This document shows positions 17,476 to 27,365 of a stretch of 64,000 nt of DNA, piece by piece. The DNA comes from an uncultured beta proteobacterium. Lineage in GTDB: Bacteria; Pseudomonadota; Gammaproteobacteria; Burkholderiales; Burkholderiaceae. The notes under the pieces are model-generated. The model did no database searches and was not told the origin of the DNA. It saw only the letters and a list, made by a program, of their open reading frames with translations. The stretch is taken from NCBI GenBank assembly GCA_903935355.1, contig CAIZRK010000019.1, positions 1 to 64,000 on the forward strand, read 5' to 3'. Within the stretch, counting starts at the first letter, position 1. The number at the start of each line of letters is the position of its first letter. Made by a program: the position numbers and the translations under genes.

Positions 17476-19305
17476 CTAAAAATAGGCAAGTATTGCGCCA
17501 CGTAGCGCATTGGTAAGCATAATCTCATCAGCCATTAAAACATCTGCAATAGTGAGGTTGACTTCATGGGTATTGTATAAAGGATCATTGAGGAACTTGG
17601 CACGCATAACACCAGGAAGAACCCCCGCAGAAATTGGTGGGGTTAGCCATTGAGAACTTCTTTTAGGCTTGATAAAAATACTAGTTCTTCCACCTTCAGT
17701 TACAAAGCCGTTCTGATTGATAAAAAGAGCATCAAAACCACCTTGATCAACAGATCTTCGCCATGCTTGATCATAAATTTCTCGAGAGTTAGTTTTGTGT
17801 CTCAGTAATACGTTGCCGGAATACATGACTGCATCGTCTGGATTAATTAGCACATCTTTGGCCCAAAAGAGTTTTACCTTTTCTGGAAGGGCCTCTAAGG
17901 GGGCCGAATGCACAGTTAACAAACCAAGATGATCTAAATCTAATCTGAGTCGGTACGGTTGATTGCACTGTAAGTCTACACAGGACTGTAATATTAGTGT
18001 TTTTGCTATACCCCAATCAAATCCGATTCCTAATGCCGAAGCAGATATGCACATGCGCTTTAAATGATCTTCTAGCATTTGCGCTTGACCATTTTGGACG
18101 AGGATGGTTTCAAATAATCCCACTGCACTCGGAAGGTTTGTTAGGAAAGAGGACTTTATCAGGCATTCTTCCCATTCCTCCTTAGCCTCAGAATCAATTG
18201 TAATGCCAGCACCAATACCTAAAATAAAAGGTGCTGCATGGGTCATTGGATCAAGGTTAATTTCAATTGTACGAATTGGAACGCTAAGGGCAAAATCGCC
18301 ATTCGGATCAAACCAACCTAATGCTCCACAGTAATAGCCGCGGTCATTAGACTCTAACTCTTGAATAAGCTGCATGCTGCGTTTCTTTGGTGCACCAGTA
18401 ACCGAGCCACATGGAAAAACTGCGGCCAAAATATCGAATAGTTTTAAGTTCGGTTTTGCTTGAGCTTTTACTGTTGAGGTCATTTGTAAAACATCACCAT
18501 GCCTTGCTACCTCAAATAGTTTAGGAACGCTTACCGTCCCTGGTAAGGCTAAGCGGCTAAGATCATTGCGTAAGAGATCCACAATCATGACATTTTCAGC
18601 TTGATTCTTGGGATCTTGTGAGAGGTGGCTAGCAGATTCGCCTTCATCGTTTATGGCTCTAGCAGTACCTTTCATTGGCATTGCTATTAAGGTTTGACCG
18701 GTTCGTTGAATGAATAATTCTGGCGACTGAGAAAGAATGTAATGTGATTTATCTTTAATAAAAGCCCCAAAGCGACCAGGCTGGCGCTTGCGAAGTCGAG
18801 CATATAAAGCGAGAGGATCACCATATACTTCACCAATTACTTGATAGGTGAGATTTATTTGGTAAGTATCTCCATTGCGAATATATTCCTGAATTGACTC
18901 AATATCTTTGGCAAAACCTACTTTACCTAAAGATGTGCTTACATTTGCTACACCAGCACTTTGATTGTTAGGATCTAAACTGCCAATTGTCCTAATGAGA
19001 TAGCTATCAACTTCATCTTTCGACAGTTTTTGGAAGGATTGAAAAGACCAGGCCTGAATAAGCGGATGAGCGCTCGGTCTTTGAACAAGATTATGAAATT
19101 GACGGCCTAGTTCATAGGCAAAAGCAGTAACTACAAATTCACCTCGTGCAAGAGCAGCAGAGATTTCTTGAAGGCAATGTTCTGTAGCTTGAAGATTATC
19201 ATCAGGATTTTTCTCTTCGTAAATACACCAGTACTTAAGAGGATATTGATAAAGACGGCTCGAGGGATTAGATACAGTACTCTGCGCATCATCGAGCAAA
19301 ATCAT
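17476..19305 (-). CDS. pabBC: aminodeoxychorismate synthase component I fused to aminodeoxychorismate lyase
   Basis: Makes p-aminobenzoate for folate in two steps. Residues about 1-375 are a chorismate-binding PabB domain (SQSPELFIQRTGQTLIAMPMKGT, CGSVTGAPKKRSMQLI, GAGITIDS). Residues about 390-609 are a class IV PLP aminotransferase-like PabC domain (VGLFETILVQNG, NGFVTEGGRTSIF, ITNAL-like LTNALRGAI). The fusion explains the length of 609. The glutamine amidotransferase PabA is not here. It is transcribed with the NUDIX gene 9 bp downstream. The cyclophilin gene upstream on the same strand ends 32 bp before its start. Confidence 0.93.
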   Translation of the reverse strand: MILLDDAQSTVSNPSSRLYQYPLKYWCIYEEKNPDDNLQATEHCLQEISAALARGEFVVTAFAYELGRQFHNLVQRPSAHPLIQAWSFQSFQKLSKDEVDSYLIRTIGSLDPNNQSAGVANVSTSLGKVGFAKDIESIQEYIRNGDTYQINLTYQVIGEVYGDPLALYARLRKRQPGRFGAFIKDKSHYILSQSPELFIQRTGQTLIAMPMKGTARAINDEGESASHLSQDPKNQAENVMIVDLLRNDLSRLALPGTVSVPKLFEVARHGDVLQMTSTVKAQAKPNLKLFDILAAVFPCGSVTGAPKKRSMQLIQELESNDRGYYCGALGWFDPNGDFALSVPIRTIEINLDPMTHAAPFILGIGAGITIDSEAKEEWEECLIKSSFLTNLPSAVGLFETILVQNGQAQMLEDHLKRMCISASALGIGFDWGIAKTLILQSCVDLQCNQPYRLRLDLDHLGLLTVHSAPLEALPEKVKLFWAKDVLINPDDAVMYSGNVLLRHKTNSREIYDQAWRRSVDQGGFDALFINQNGFVTEGGRTSIFIKPKRSSQWLTPPISAGVLPGVMRAKFLNDPLYNTHEVNLTIADVLMADEIMLTNALRGAILAYF

Positions 19306-19337
19306 TGCTTTGACTCCAGATCCGGTGGATGTGGTGG

Positions 19338-19913
19338 TTATTTTATGATTGTTGCGGATTCAATGATGACTGCTTTGCTCGGAACATCAGCCATGCGCCC
19401 CATTTTTGGAGATGAAGCAATCATCGTAGGTATTTTACGTATTGCATCAATGGTTTGTGTACCAGAAATAACCTTCCCAAATACGGTGTAGCCATTACCC
19501 ATCGCATTGGGATAATTTAAACCCTCATTATTATTGACGTTAATAAAAAATTGAGCTGTAGCTGAATCAGGATCAGAGGTGCGTGCCATCGCAATAGTGT
19601 ATGTTTGGTTCTTTAAGCCATTTTGCGCTTCTGAAGCAACTGGCGCATCAGTAGGTTTTTGATTTAGATCAGCAGTAAAGCCCCCACCTTGAATCATGAA
19701 GCTATCAATTACCCGATGAAAGATAGTGCCATTATAAAATCCACTTTTGACATAATTTAAAAAGTTGGCAGTGGTCTTTGGTGCCTTGACTTCATCAAGC
19801 TCTACAACAAAGTTGCCCATAGTGGTTTTAAATTCAACCTTAGGCCCTGCCATAGCAAAACTACTTGCTAAGCAAGAGATAATTAAAAAAGCGCTGGCGA
19901 TAATTTTACGCAT
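19338..19913 (-). CDS. ppiA: peptidyl-prolyl cis-trans isomerase, cyclophilin type, periplasmic
   Basis: Proline isomerase that helps proteins fold. A signal peptide of about 22 residues (IIASAFLIISCLASSFAMAG) indicates periplasmic export. The cyclophilin fold follows, with FHRVIDSFMIQGGGF (catalytic Arg and Gln region), TAQFFINVNNN and YTVFGKVISGTQTID. At 191 residues it matches the short bacterial PpiA class. The cytosolic PpiB is excluded by the leader. A DsbA-like isomerase gene ends 47 bp upstream. Confidence 0.93.
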   Translation of the reverse strand: MRKIIASAFLIISCLASSFAMAGPKVEFKTTMGNFVVELDEVKAPKTTANFLNYVKSGFYNGTIFHRVIDSFMIQGGGFTADLNQKPTDAPVASEAQNGLKNQTYTIAMARTSDPDSATAQFFINVNNNEGLNYPNAMGNGYTVFGKVISGTQTIDAIRKIPTMIASSPKMGRMADVPSKAVIIESATIIK

Positions 19914-19960
19914 GATATTTCCTTAGATTAGAGTGGTGAGTATGCTGTCAATTGTATTGT

Positions 19961-20608
19961 TCACAAACCATTGGGCACTTGGCCTGCATAGCAGTAAGAA
20001 GTTTCTTCAAACATTCCAGGGCGATTAAGGTAGTCCACCACCCAATCTATAGTATCGAGTCCCCAAAAGCACTGTTTGCCAATAACTAGGGAAGGCACAC
20101 CAAATGCGCCATCATTTTTGGCTTGATTGGTGTTGGCAAATAATTGAGCTTTAACTGCGGGATCATTTGGTTTCAAAGTATTGCTGGGTAAGCCTATGTA
20201 TAGACAAAAATCTGCCCAAGATAAATTTGGGTCTTTACCTTCGACCCAAACATATTCAAAGGCACGCTCTACCATTGCCCAATTGGCTTTTTCTTGTGCT
20301 AACAAGCGTTGCGCAGCTACAGTCAAAAAAGGGTGGTGCTCTGGAAATCGAAAAGGAATTCCGAGTTTTTCTGCCACCCATACGCAGTATTGATAGGTAT
20401 GCGGTCTCTTAGCCGCTATCTCGCCGGGACCTTGATTATCGGTCGCCCTAAAAAGACCCCCCAAGAGGATGGGCACAGGCTCAATCTCTAATTTATCTCC
20501 TAAACGATGGCGCTGTTTCACATAGAAATAAGAAAATGGAGAAATAATGTCATAGTAAAAAGTAGCTTTGATGGGCTCGTCAATTAGATCTTTATTCTCG
20601 GTATTCAT
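19961..20608 (-). CDS. DsbA-family 2-hydroxychromene-2-carboxylate isomerase-like protein
   Basis: 215-residue thioredoxin-fold protein of the kappa-GST/HCCA isomerase group. The N-terminal strand has FYYDIISPFSYFYVKQRHRL, with Ser instead of the CxxC of DsbA. The C-terminal half has GAFGVPSLVIGKQCFWGLD, where the cis-proline loop GVPS binds glutathione. In naphthalene degraders such enzymes isomerise chromene carboxylate, but no aromatic pathway is adjacent, so the real substrate is unknown. It overlaps the rarA stop codon by 4 bp and is presumably cotranscribed with it. Confidence 0.83.
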   Translation of the reverse strand: MNTENKDLIDEPIKATFYYDIISPFSYFYVKQRHRLGDKLEIEPVPILLGGLFRATDNQGPGEIAAKRPHTYQYCVWVAEKLGIPFRFPEHHPFLTVAAQRLLAQEKANWAMVERAFEYVWVEGKDPNLSWADFCLYIGLPSNTLKPNDPAVKAQLFANTNQAKNDGAFGVPSLVIGKQCFWGLDTIDWVVDYLNRPGMFEETSYCYAGQVPNGL

Positions 20609-21918
20609 TTCTTTTTGTACTCCGAATCTAGTTTTCGCAATAAAGCCATTTTTTCTGCAATCTGCACTTCTAACCCACGATCTACTGGCTTGTACCAGTG
20701 GGGGTCTGCCATTCCCTCAGGTAGGTAAGTTTCGCCGGCAGCATAACCCTGTGGCTCATCATGGGCATAGCGATATGCCTTCCCGTGTCCCAGCTCTTTC
20801 ATAAGCTTAGTGGGGGCGTTTCGGAGATGGTTGGGTACAGATTTACTCTGATCATTAGCCACATAAGCTCGAGCTGCATTAAAGGCTTTATAACTAGCAT
20901 TACTTTTAGCTGCAACCGCTAAATAGACTACTGCTTGACCTAGGGCCAACTCGCCTTCTGGTGAGCCTAGACGCTCAAACGTTTGAGCGGCATCATTAGC
21001 TAGTTGCATTGCTCTTGGGTCAGCCAAGCCAATATCTTCCCAGGCCATCCGTATAATGCGTCGCGCTAGGTAACGTGGATCAGCGCCACCATCAAGCATA
21101 CGGCAAAACCAGTAGAGTGCAGCATCGGGATTGGAGCCCCTCACCGATTTATGTAAGGCAGAGATTTGATCATAAAAATGATCGCCACCTTTATCAAAAC
21201 GCCTTGCAGAAGTAGTAAGTGCATTTTGGATAAACTGATCATCTACTTTACGTATGTGAGATCCGGGCATGCATAAGGCATTACGAACTTGTTCAACTAG
21301 GTTCAGTAAGCGCCGAGCGTCTCCATCTGCATGAGATATTAAACTATCAATTGCAGCGTCTTCAAACTCGACATCAGGTAATGCAGATTGATGTGCACGC
21401 TCGAATAACTGCTTGAGTTCTGCTACGCTCAATGATTTCAGGACATAGACTTGAGCGCGCGATAGAAGAGCAGAGTTCACCTCAAAAGAGGGATTTTCTG
21501 TTGTGGCGCCAATGAAAGTAAAGAGCCCTGATTCCACATGAGGTAAGAGCGCATCCTGTTGGCTTTTATTGAAGCGATGAATTTCATCAACAAATAAAAT
21601 AGTTTGTTTGTCGTATTGTGCTAAATTTTGTTGTGCTTGTTCAATGGATTCTCTAATTTCTTTTACGCCAGCTAGTACTGCAGATATAGCTATGAACTCT
21701 CGATCAAAAGCTTTTGCAGAAAGTCTTGCCAGAGTGGTTTTACCAACACCAGGAGGACCCCACAAAATCATCGAATGGGGTTTTCCAGATGCAAAGGCCA
21801 AATTGAGTGGCTTACCTTCAGCTAATAAATGGGTTTGGCCAATGACTTCATTAATCATCTTAGGGCGTAGTTCCTCGGCCAATGGTGGCGGCGGAGTGTT
21901 ATCAAAAAGGTTACCCAT
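20605..21918 (-). CDS. rarA: replication-associated recombination ATPase RarA (MgsA)
   Basis: AAA+ ATPase related to clamp loaders that acts at stalled replication forks. From the ATG at 21918 (MGNLFDNTPPPPLAEELRP) it has 437 residues; an upstream TTG at 21945 would overlap the neighbour and is less likely. Walker A is GPPGVGKTT, Walker B with the family-specific extension is DEIHRFNKSQQDALL, and sensor 1 is GATTENPSF. The C-terminal tetramerisation region has SEYKAFNAA-like SYKAFNAARAYV and YKYPHD-like YRYAHDEPQGYAAGETYLPEGM. The DUF3429 gene ends 13 bp upstream. In many proteobacteria it follows lolA; not so here. Confidence 0.95.
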   Translation of the reverse strand: MGNLFDNTPPPPLAEELRPKMINEVIGQTHLLAEGKPLNLAFASGKPHSMILWGPPGVGKTTLARLSAKAFDREFIAISAVLAGVKEIRESIEQAQQNLAQYDKQTILFVDEIHRFNKSQQDALLPHVESGLFTFIGATTENPSFEVNSALLSRAQVYVLKSLSVAELKQLFERAHQSALPDVEFEDAAIDSLISHADGDARRLLNLVEQVRNALCMPGSHIRKVDDQFIQNALTTSARRFDKGGDHFYDQISALHKSVRGSNPDAALYWFCRMLDGGADPRYLARRIIRMAWEDIGLADPRAMQLANDAAQTFERLGSPEGELALGQAVVYLAVAAKSNASYKAFNAARAYVANDQSKSVPNHLRNAPTKLMKELGHGKAYRYAHDEPQGYAAGETYLPEGMADPHWYKPVDRGLEVQIAEKMALLRKLDSEYKKK

Positions 21919-21931
21919 GAATATCTGACTA

Positions 21932-22411
21932 TCAGTTTTGTACAAAAATAATTACTACGGCTGCCCAGCCCAAGCAAGCTGCTGATACATAAGTGAGTCG
22001 AGCACGTAGAGTTATAAAAGCATCTCTGGCCTCATTATTAGCAAAATAGTATTGATATGTTTCTTTATCAATATTGAGCTGGATAACTAAAGCCGATGCC
22101 AAAATGACTAAACCGACAGGAATGTAGATATGGAGTGCCACCCAAGCAATTAATGCTGGTATTACACCCCAGATCCACGCGTTACGGTCTTCCCAGCGAT
22201 CGCCAGGGGGTAAGTTACCTAAGGTATGTAAATTAGCACCCCAGTGTAATGCCCCCATAAATGAAGTAATAATGGCGCCATAGGCCGCTAGCGATTCTGC
22301 GCTCAGATAATTAAGAGGGGTAGGCGCCAATTGAACCATCAGCGCTAAACCAACAAAAGGGATCAAGCCTGCATATGCCAATTTAAGAACAAGGGATGGA
22401 AGTGGATTCAC
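21932..22411 (-). CDS. DUF3429 family membrane protein
   Basis: 159-residue inner-membrane protein with about five hydrophobic helices. The pattern YAGLIPFVGLALMV near the N-terminus, then AAYGAIITSFMGALHWGANL (about residues 43-62), is typical of DUF3429 proteins, whose function is unknown. It lies 13 bp before rarA and 58 bp after the hbd stop on the same strand, so cotranscription with rarA is likely. The conserved His-Trp-Gly in the second helix is the only distinctive feature. Confidence 0.75.
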   Translation of the reverse strand: MNPLPSLVLKLAYAGLIPFVGLALMVQLAPTPLNYLSAESLAAYGAIITSFMGALHWGANLHTLGNLPPGDRWEDRNAWIWGVIPALIAWVALHIYIPVGLVILASALVIQLNIDKETYQYYFANNEARDAFITLRARLTYVSAACLGWAAVVIIFVQN

Positions 22412-22469
22412 GGAATGACTTTATAAATAATGCGTTACAAGGTAGATTCGATTAATTTTGGGAAAGAGC

Positions 22470-23324
22470 TTATTGATCATAGGTGTATACGCCGCGTCCC
22501 GTCTTACGACCTAAATATCCTGCAGCAACCATTTCACGTAAAAGTGGGCATGCCCGGTATTTGGAATCGCTAAAGTTTTCAAAATAGACCTCCATCACCG
22601 CCAAGCAAGTATCCAAACCTATCAAATCAGCTAAAGCTAGTGGGCCAATAGGCTGATTACAGCCTAATTTCATGCCAGCATCAATATCCTCTGGGCTAGC
22701 AAGTCCTTCGGATAAAACAAAGAAGGCTTCATTAATCATTGGTAAAAGAATCCGATTTACCACAAACCCCGGAGAATTCTTAACGGTAATGGGTTCTTTA
22801 CCAATTCTTTTTGCCATTTCAATAATCGCAGCATGGGTTGCATCGCTTGTTTGTAGCCCTCGAATTACTTCAACTAACGCCATTAAGGGTGGTGGATTAA
22901 AAAAGTGCATGCCAATAAAGCGACTTGGCGCAGAATCGAGCGCGGCTAATTTAGTAATCGATAGGGATGAAGTATTTGTAGCAATAATGGTGTCTTTACT
23001 GACAATCTCATCTACCTGTTTTAAGATCTTTTCTTTAACGGTCTGGTTTTCTGTAGCTGCTTCAATCACGAGTTGCAGCCCTTTAAAATCCTCATAAGAG
23101 GTACTGCCTTTAATTCTTTTTAATGCAGCTTCCTTAGCTTGAACACTCAAAGTCTCTTTTTTTACAAGGCGATCTAAACTCTTGCTAATTTGAACTAAGC
23201 CACGATCAACTGCTGCTTCGTTAATGTCAACCATTACGACGTCTAAACCAGCAACTGCACAAACTTGAGCAATGCCATTTCCCATCGTGCCTGCGCCAAT
23301 CACTCCAACAGATTGAATCTTCAT
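22470..23324 (-). CDS. hbd: 3-hydroxybutyryl-CoA dehydrogenase
   Basis: NAD(P)-dependent oxidoreductase interconverting acetoacetyl-CoA and (S)-3-hydroxybutyryl-CoA. The start at 23324 (MKIQSVGVIGAGTMGNGIAQ) has an AAGGAAA ribosome-binding site; the upstream extension overlaps the GST gene. Of 284 residues, the Rossmann motif GAGTMG is at 10-15, ATNTSSLSI carries the CoA/NAD contact Ser, the catalytic His is in GMHFFNPP, and the C-terminal domain has DLIGLDTCLAVMEV and GRKTGRGVYTYD. It begins 1 bp after the GST gene's stop. Confidence 0.94.
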   Translation of the reverse strand: MKIQSVGVIGAGTMGNGIAQVCAVAGLDVVMVDINEAAVDRGLVQISKSLDRLVKKETLSVQAKEAALKRIKGSTSYEDFKGLQLVIEAATENQTVKEKILKQVDEIVSKDTIIATNTSSLSITKLAALDSAPSRFIGMHFFNPPPLMALVEVIRGLQTSDATHAAIIEMAKRIGKEPITVKNSPGFVVNRILLPMINEAFFVLSEGLASPEDIDAGMKLGCNQPIGPLALADLIGLDTCLAVMEVYFENFSDSKYRACPLLREMVAAGYLGRKTGRGVYTYDQ

Positions 23325-23325
23325 A

Positions 23326-24060
23326 CTATTTCCTTTTTTTATATTGGGTTGAGCCAAACAAATGCTCTCGCGCTTTGTCATCAGTCAAAGGTTTGCGAAG
23401 AGCAGTTAATACTTCGACTCCGCGCTTTACTGCTGGTCGTTCACTAATCATTTCAAACCAATGTTTGAAATGGGGGTAATCATTAATATCCATTCCCTGA
23501 TTTTTCCAGTTCCGAGTCCAAGGAAAAATCGCTATATCAGCGATAGAATAGGCTCTACCGGCGATATAAGGATTATTTTTCAATTGATGATCCAAAACAC
23601 TATACAAACGTTTTGCTTCATTTGTATAACGGTTTATGGCATATTCAATTTTCTCGGGTGCATAGAGACGAAAATGGTGATTTTGTCCCAGCATGGGGCC
23701 TAGTCCACCCATTTGGAACATTAACCACTGCAATACTTCATACTTTGCCCTGGTAGATTTAGGTAAAAATTGACCTGTTTTACCGGCTAAATAGAGCAAG
23801 ATTGCGCCAGACTCAAACAAATGAATTGGTTTTCCATCGGGGCCATGTGGATCGGTAATAGCAGGAATTTTGTTATTTGGACTGATAGCTAGGAACTCTG
23901 CCTCAAACTGACTCCCAGCGCTAATATCAATCGGGTGCGCTATCCAATCTTTACCGAGCTTATACCCGCACTCTTCAAGCATGATATGCACCTTGTGACC
24001 ATTGGGTGTTGGCCAGCTATACACATTAATTGCACCTTTTTTTAGTTTGCTAGTTACCAT
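23326..24060 (-). CDS. glutathione S-transferase, YfcG/YghU (Nu) type
   Basis: 244-residue GST-fold protein. The N-terminal thioredoxin domain has VYSWPTPNGHKVHIMLEECG and SPNNKIPAITDP, and LFESGAILLYLA binds glutathione's gamma-glutamyl group. The C-terminal helical domain has QWLMFQMGGLGPMLGQNHHF, a signature of the Nu-class disulfide-bond oxidoreductases YfcG and YghU. Those enzymes reduce disulfides or peroxides with bound glutathione rather than conjugate xenobiotics. It sits between the aminotransferase and hbd genes on the same strand with gaps of 21 and 1 bp. Confidence 0.88.
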   Translation of the reverse strand: MVTSKLKKGAINVYSWPTPNGHKVHIMLEECGYKLGKDWIAHPIDISAGSQFEAEFLAISPNNKIPAITDPHGPDGKPIHLFESGAILLYLAGKTGQFLPKSTRAKYEVLQWLMFQMGGLGPMLGQNHHFRLYAPEKIEYAINRYTNEAKRLYSVLDHQLKNNPYIAGRAYSIADIAIFPWTRNWKNQGMDINDYPHFKHWFEMISERPAVKRGVEVLTALRKPLTDDKAREHLFGSTQYKKRK

Positions 24061-24081
24061 TTTTTTAAATCCTTCATTTTT

Positions 24082-25284
24082 TTAAAGCGCCTGCAATCGT
24101 TCTAAGCCAGTGGTTAATGTGCTCTCTTGTTTTGCAAAACAAAAACGGATTACGCCTGACTCCACTGCATCTTCATAAAAAGCAGAAACGGGAATTGCTG
24201 CCACACCTTTTTCAGTAGTCAGCCAAGCACAAAATTGATCTTCTGTTAGTTTGGCCTCAGGAATATCAAGGCGCGAGTAGTCAACACATTGAAAATAAGT
24301 GGCTGGACATGGCAGTAACTTAAATCGGGTTTTCTTAAGACCTGCTTGAAAAAAATCACGCTTAGATTGATAAAAGGAAGGAAGATCTAAATAGCGCCTT
24401 TCTTCGTCAAGATACTGAGCTAAACCATATTGCATTGGTGTATTTACTGTAAACACATTGAACTGGTGAACTTTACGAAATTCTTTCATCAGTGCGGCAG
24501 GAGCAGCCACATAGCCCACTTTCCAACCAGTGACATGATAAGTTTTACCAAAACTAGAAACCAAAAAGCTTCTAGAAGCTAAAAGGGGATTGGATGCGAT
24601 ACTGTGGTGCTGCATACCGTCATATACCATATGCTCATAAACTTCATCACTTAAAATGAGCGCATCGCCATCCTTAACTAAATCTGCCAATCGATCTAGA
24701 TCAGTTTTTTGCCACACCATACCTGTCGGGTTATGAGGCGAATTAATGATAATTAATCGTGTTTTTTTATTGATTGTTTTGGCTAAAGCTTCCCACGGAA
24801 TTTCATATGAACTAACTTGATTTTTTTCGTCGCGTCTGACTTGTAATGCAAGTGCGATTGCTTTGCCACCTGCCAATTCTATTGAGGGGCGATAACTATC
24901 ATATGCGGGTTCAAGAATGATGACTTCATCATTCGGACCAACACAAGATAGAATAGCCGTCAAAATCCCTTGTGTTCCGCCAGCAGTAATCGTAATTTCA
25001 GTATCGGGGTTGTAATGTTTCCCATACAATTTGCCTATCTTTTTAGCTATACCGGTGCGCAAATTAGCAACCCCAATCATGGGAGGGTATTGATTAAGGT
25101 CGGCAAGCATCGCTTCATTCACCTTATTAATCAGTGCTCGATCACAGGGGAAGTCTGGAAAACCTTGACCTAAATTGATTGCCTGGTATTTAGCGGCTAA
25201 TGCCGACATTACCGTAAATATGGTTGTACCTACCTTGGGAAGGCGGCTAGGAAAGTCTGGAGTAGAGGGTTGCTTATGGTCCAT
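24082..25284 (-). CDS. class I/II PLP aminotransferase, YbdL-like
   Basis: 400-residue pyridoxal-phosphate aminotransferase. The PLP lysine is in SSFGKTYHVTGWKVGY (about residue 240); NSPHNPTGMVW, SDEVYEHMVYDG and the C-terminal RFCFAKQ carry other cofactor and carboxylate contacts. The N-terminal AINLGQGFPDFPCD and the FGKTYHVTGWK block are close to YbdL, a methionine/kynurenine-type aminotransferase. It is the first gene of the minus-strand run with GST and hbd and is divergent from yaaA, with a 68-bp gap. Substrate is inferred from family likeness only. Confidence 0.86.
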   Translation of the reverse strand: MDHKQPSTPDFPSRLPKVGTTIFTVMSALAAKYQAINLGQGFPDFPCDRALINKVNEAMLADLNQYPPMIGVANLRTGIAKKIGKLYGKHYNPDTEITITAGGTQGILTAILSCVGPNDEVIILEPAYDSYRPSIELAGGKAIALALQVRRDEKNQVSSYEIPWEALAKTINKKTRLIIINSPHNPTGMVWQKTDLDRLADLVKDGDALILSDEVYEHMVYDGMQHHSIASNPLLASRSFLVSSFGKTYHVTGWKVGYVAAPAALMKEFRKVHQFNVFTVNTPMQYGLAQYLDEERRYLDLPSFYQSKRDFFQAGLKKTRFKLLPCPATYFQCVDYSRLDIPEAKLTEDQFCAWLTTEKGVAAIPVSAFYEDAVESGVIRFCFAKQESTLTTGLERLQAL

Positions 25285-25352
25285 GTGGGCGGATTAAGGC
25301 AAATAAGATGGGTAGTCGCTAGAATGGAAGTAATACATATTTAAATTGTGCC

Positions 25353-26129
25353 ATGCTGATCGTTCTTTCCCCCGCTAAATCCTTAGATTACAAAACCCCC
25401 GTTAAGGTGAAGTCTTCGACCTTGCCAGAATTTGTCGCTGAATCAGCACAGCTTATTGCTGATTTGAAGAAGTTGGCCCCTCAAGAGGTGGCTAATCTCA
25501 TGGGCCTTTCGGACAAGCTAGCCGCTTTAAATGTGGGCCGTTATCGCGATTGGACTAAGAAATTTACCAAGGAAAACAGTAAACCCGCTATTTATGCCTT
25601 TGATGGTGATGTCTACGATGGTTTTGATGTTAAGACCCTTAGCGCTAAATCCCTCGATTTTGCCCAGGAACATATTCGGATTTTGTCAGGGCTTTATGGG
25701 GCCTTAAGGCCTTTAGATTTGATGCAGGCTTACCGATTAGAAATGGGCACTTCTTTTAAAAATGCTAGGGGCAAAGATTTGTATGCTTTTTGGGGGGATC
25801 GGGTGACCAATTCCCTTAAATCTATTCTGGAGAAGCAAAAGAATCCCTTATTGCTAAATTTAGCTTCTGAGGAGTACTTTAAGGTGATAAAAGCCAAAGA
25901 ATTAAATTGCACTCTTATTACGCCGATATTCCAAGATGCAAAAGATGGCAAGTACAAAATTATTTCATTTTATGCAAAAAGGGCTCGTGGATTAATGGCA
26001 CGTTATGTAGTAGAAAATCGTATTACGAATGTAGATGATCTCAAAGACTTTAATTTAGATGGTTATCAATTCATTGCTTCTGAATCCAAGCCGGAAAAAC
26101 CGGTATTTCGACGTGCGGAGAAAAAATAA
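25353..26129 (+). CDS. yaaA: peroxide stress protein YaaA (DUF328/UPF0246)
   Basis: Cytosolic DNA-binding protein that limits free iron and oxidative DNA damage after peroxide stress in Escherichia coli. The 258 residues match the family end to end: [12 protein letters not shown] at the N-terminus, [13 protein letters not shown] (about 80-92), [30 protein letters not shown] (about 105-135) and [14 protein letters not shown]. The ATG at 25353 follows a weak ribosome-binding region. The DUF2863 gene starts 2 bp after its stop and is presumably cotranscribed. Confidence 0.94.
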   Translation: MLIVLSPAKSLDYKTPVKVKSSTLPEFVAESAQLIADLKKLAPQEVANLMGLSDKLAALNVGRYRDWTKKFTKENSKPAIYAFDGDVYDGFDVKTLSAKSLDFAQEHIRILSGLYGALRPLDLMQAYRLEMGTSFKNARGKDLYAFWGDRVTNSLKSILEKQKNPLLLNLASEEYFKVIKAKELNCTLITPIFQDAKDGKYKIISFYAKRARGLMARYVVENRITNVDDLKDFNLDGYQFIASESKPEKPVFRRAEKK

Positions 26130-26131
26130 TC

Positions 26132-27343
26132 ATGGCTGTTCATCGCACTAAATCCTCACAACGCACTTCACCAGATGTGGAGCGCTTGGTAGCGGATTCT
26201 ATTTCCTTAGCAGCGTCTGGTAGCAAAATAGAAGACCTTTTTTGGGAAGATCATTTGAACCTGCGTTTGATGCGCCTGTTAAAGAGTCAGAATCAAAATG
26301 TAATTGACGCGGCCTTAGACCAAACCTTCCGAATTAATACAGTTGCATTTGAAGTTTTGGCTGATAGTGCAGAAACGCTAGCTGAGTCCTTAGTGATGGA
26401 GCATGATGGCGAGCAATGGGAGGTTCTCCTGCTCGCACTTCCAATAGTCGCCCATACTCGTTATCAAATTCCTTCTGGACCTCTATCAGTCGCAGCGGTA
26501 GAAGCGACGGCAACTGCTTTGCACAATGCTATAGCCTCGCCTGATACACGCTTGGCGATAGTTCCGTGGTTATATAGCATTGACCAAATGCCGCATTCCC
26601 ACTGTCAAACGCGATTGTTAACAGAGGCATTGGCTAATGCAGCGATTGCGGGTACTGAAATTAAATTAGAGCTACGTGACATGTTAGAAACTATTGCAGT
26701 GTTAGCTGATCCCCGATTTATTATCGCCGCAATTGCTGCGCGATCAGGTGCTCCTTTGTTTCGCTGGCAAGCTGAACCCCCCGCCAGAATAGAGCGTGGC
26801 ATGAGCTTAATTGGATGGCAAAACGCTATGCAAGACTCTGCCTTAGCGCTACTACCTGGTTGTGAATTTGAGCTGCTCTTACCAGAAGCCTACTTTACCA
26901 ACTGCCGTTTGGCAGATAAGCACGTTAGGCCTTTAAGTATTAGAGCGGCAGCGAATTTTTTAGAAAGCACGTTGGGGATTTTGCCCGCCGGCTTATCTTG
27001 TGTTGTGGGCGCCTTTGGTGAGGAGCAGGCAGATGAGTATCGAATTTCCTTTAGCGCCAAAGGTTCATCTGAGATTATGTATGGTGTGATTTGGCCTTTA
27101 TATGATCGCGAAAGTGTTGCAAACGATGCCTTAAATGATCTTTCAGAAGACGAAAGCCCAATTAAAAAAATCTGTGATGCCTTGCGTGATGCTGGTATTG
27201 AAGATGTGTTCCGTCACGCAATGCTATTTGAGCCTGAGTTATGTGATGATTGTGGTGCGCCCCTGTTTCCAGATCGATCTGGAGAGGCGGTTCATGCAGA
27301 GATGCCTGACGACGCGCCCACCCAACAACCCTTATTTCACTAG
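26132..27343 (+). CDS. DUF2863 family protein
   Basis: 403-residue soluble protein of unknown function found in Burkholderiales; I assign DUF2863 from overall appearance. It is acidic and Ala/Leu-rich, without signal peptide or membrane segment. The C-terminus has a single CDDCGAPLFPD motif, which could bind a metal together with another site. The start codon lies 2 bp after the yaaA stop, so it is likely translated from the same message. A strong bidirectional hairpin follows at 27366-27400. Confidence 0.7.
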   Translation: MAVHRTKSSQRTSPDVERLVADSISLAASGSKIEDLFWEDHLNLRLMRLLKSQNQNVIDAALDQTFRINTVAFEVLADSAETLAESLVMEHDGEQWEVLLLALPIVAHTRYQIPSGPLSVAAVEATATALHNAIASPDTRLAIVPWLYSIDQMPHSHCQTRLLTEALANAAIAGTEIKLELRDMLETIAVLADPRFIIAAIAARSGAPLFRWQAEPPARIERGMSLIGWQNAMQDSALALLPGCEFELLLPEAYFTNCRLADKHVRPLSIRAAANFLESTLGILPAGLSCVVGAFGEEQADEYRISFSAKGSSEIMYGVIWPLYDRESVANDALNDLSEDESPIKKICDALRDAGIEDVFRHAMLFEPELCDDCGAPLFPDRSGEAVHAEMPDDAPTQQPLFH

Positions 27344-27365
27344 TTCTGATCAACAGAGGTGGTGC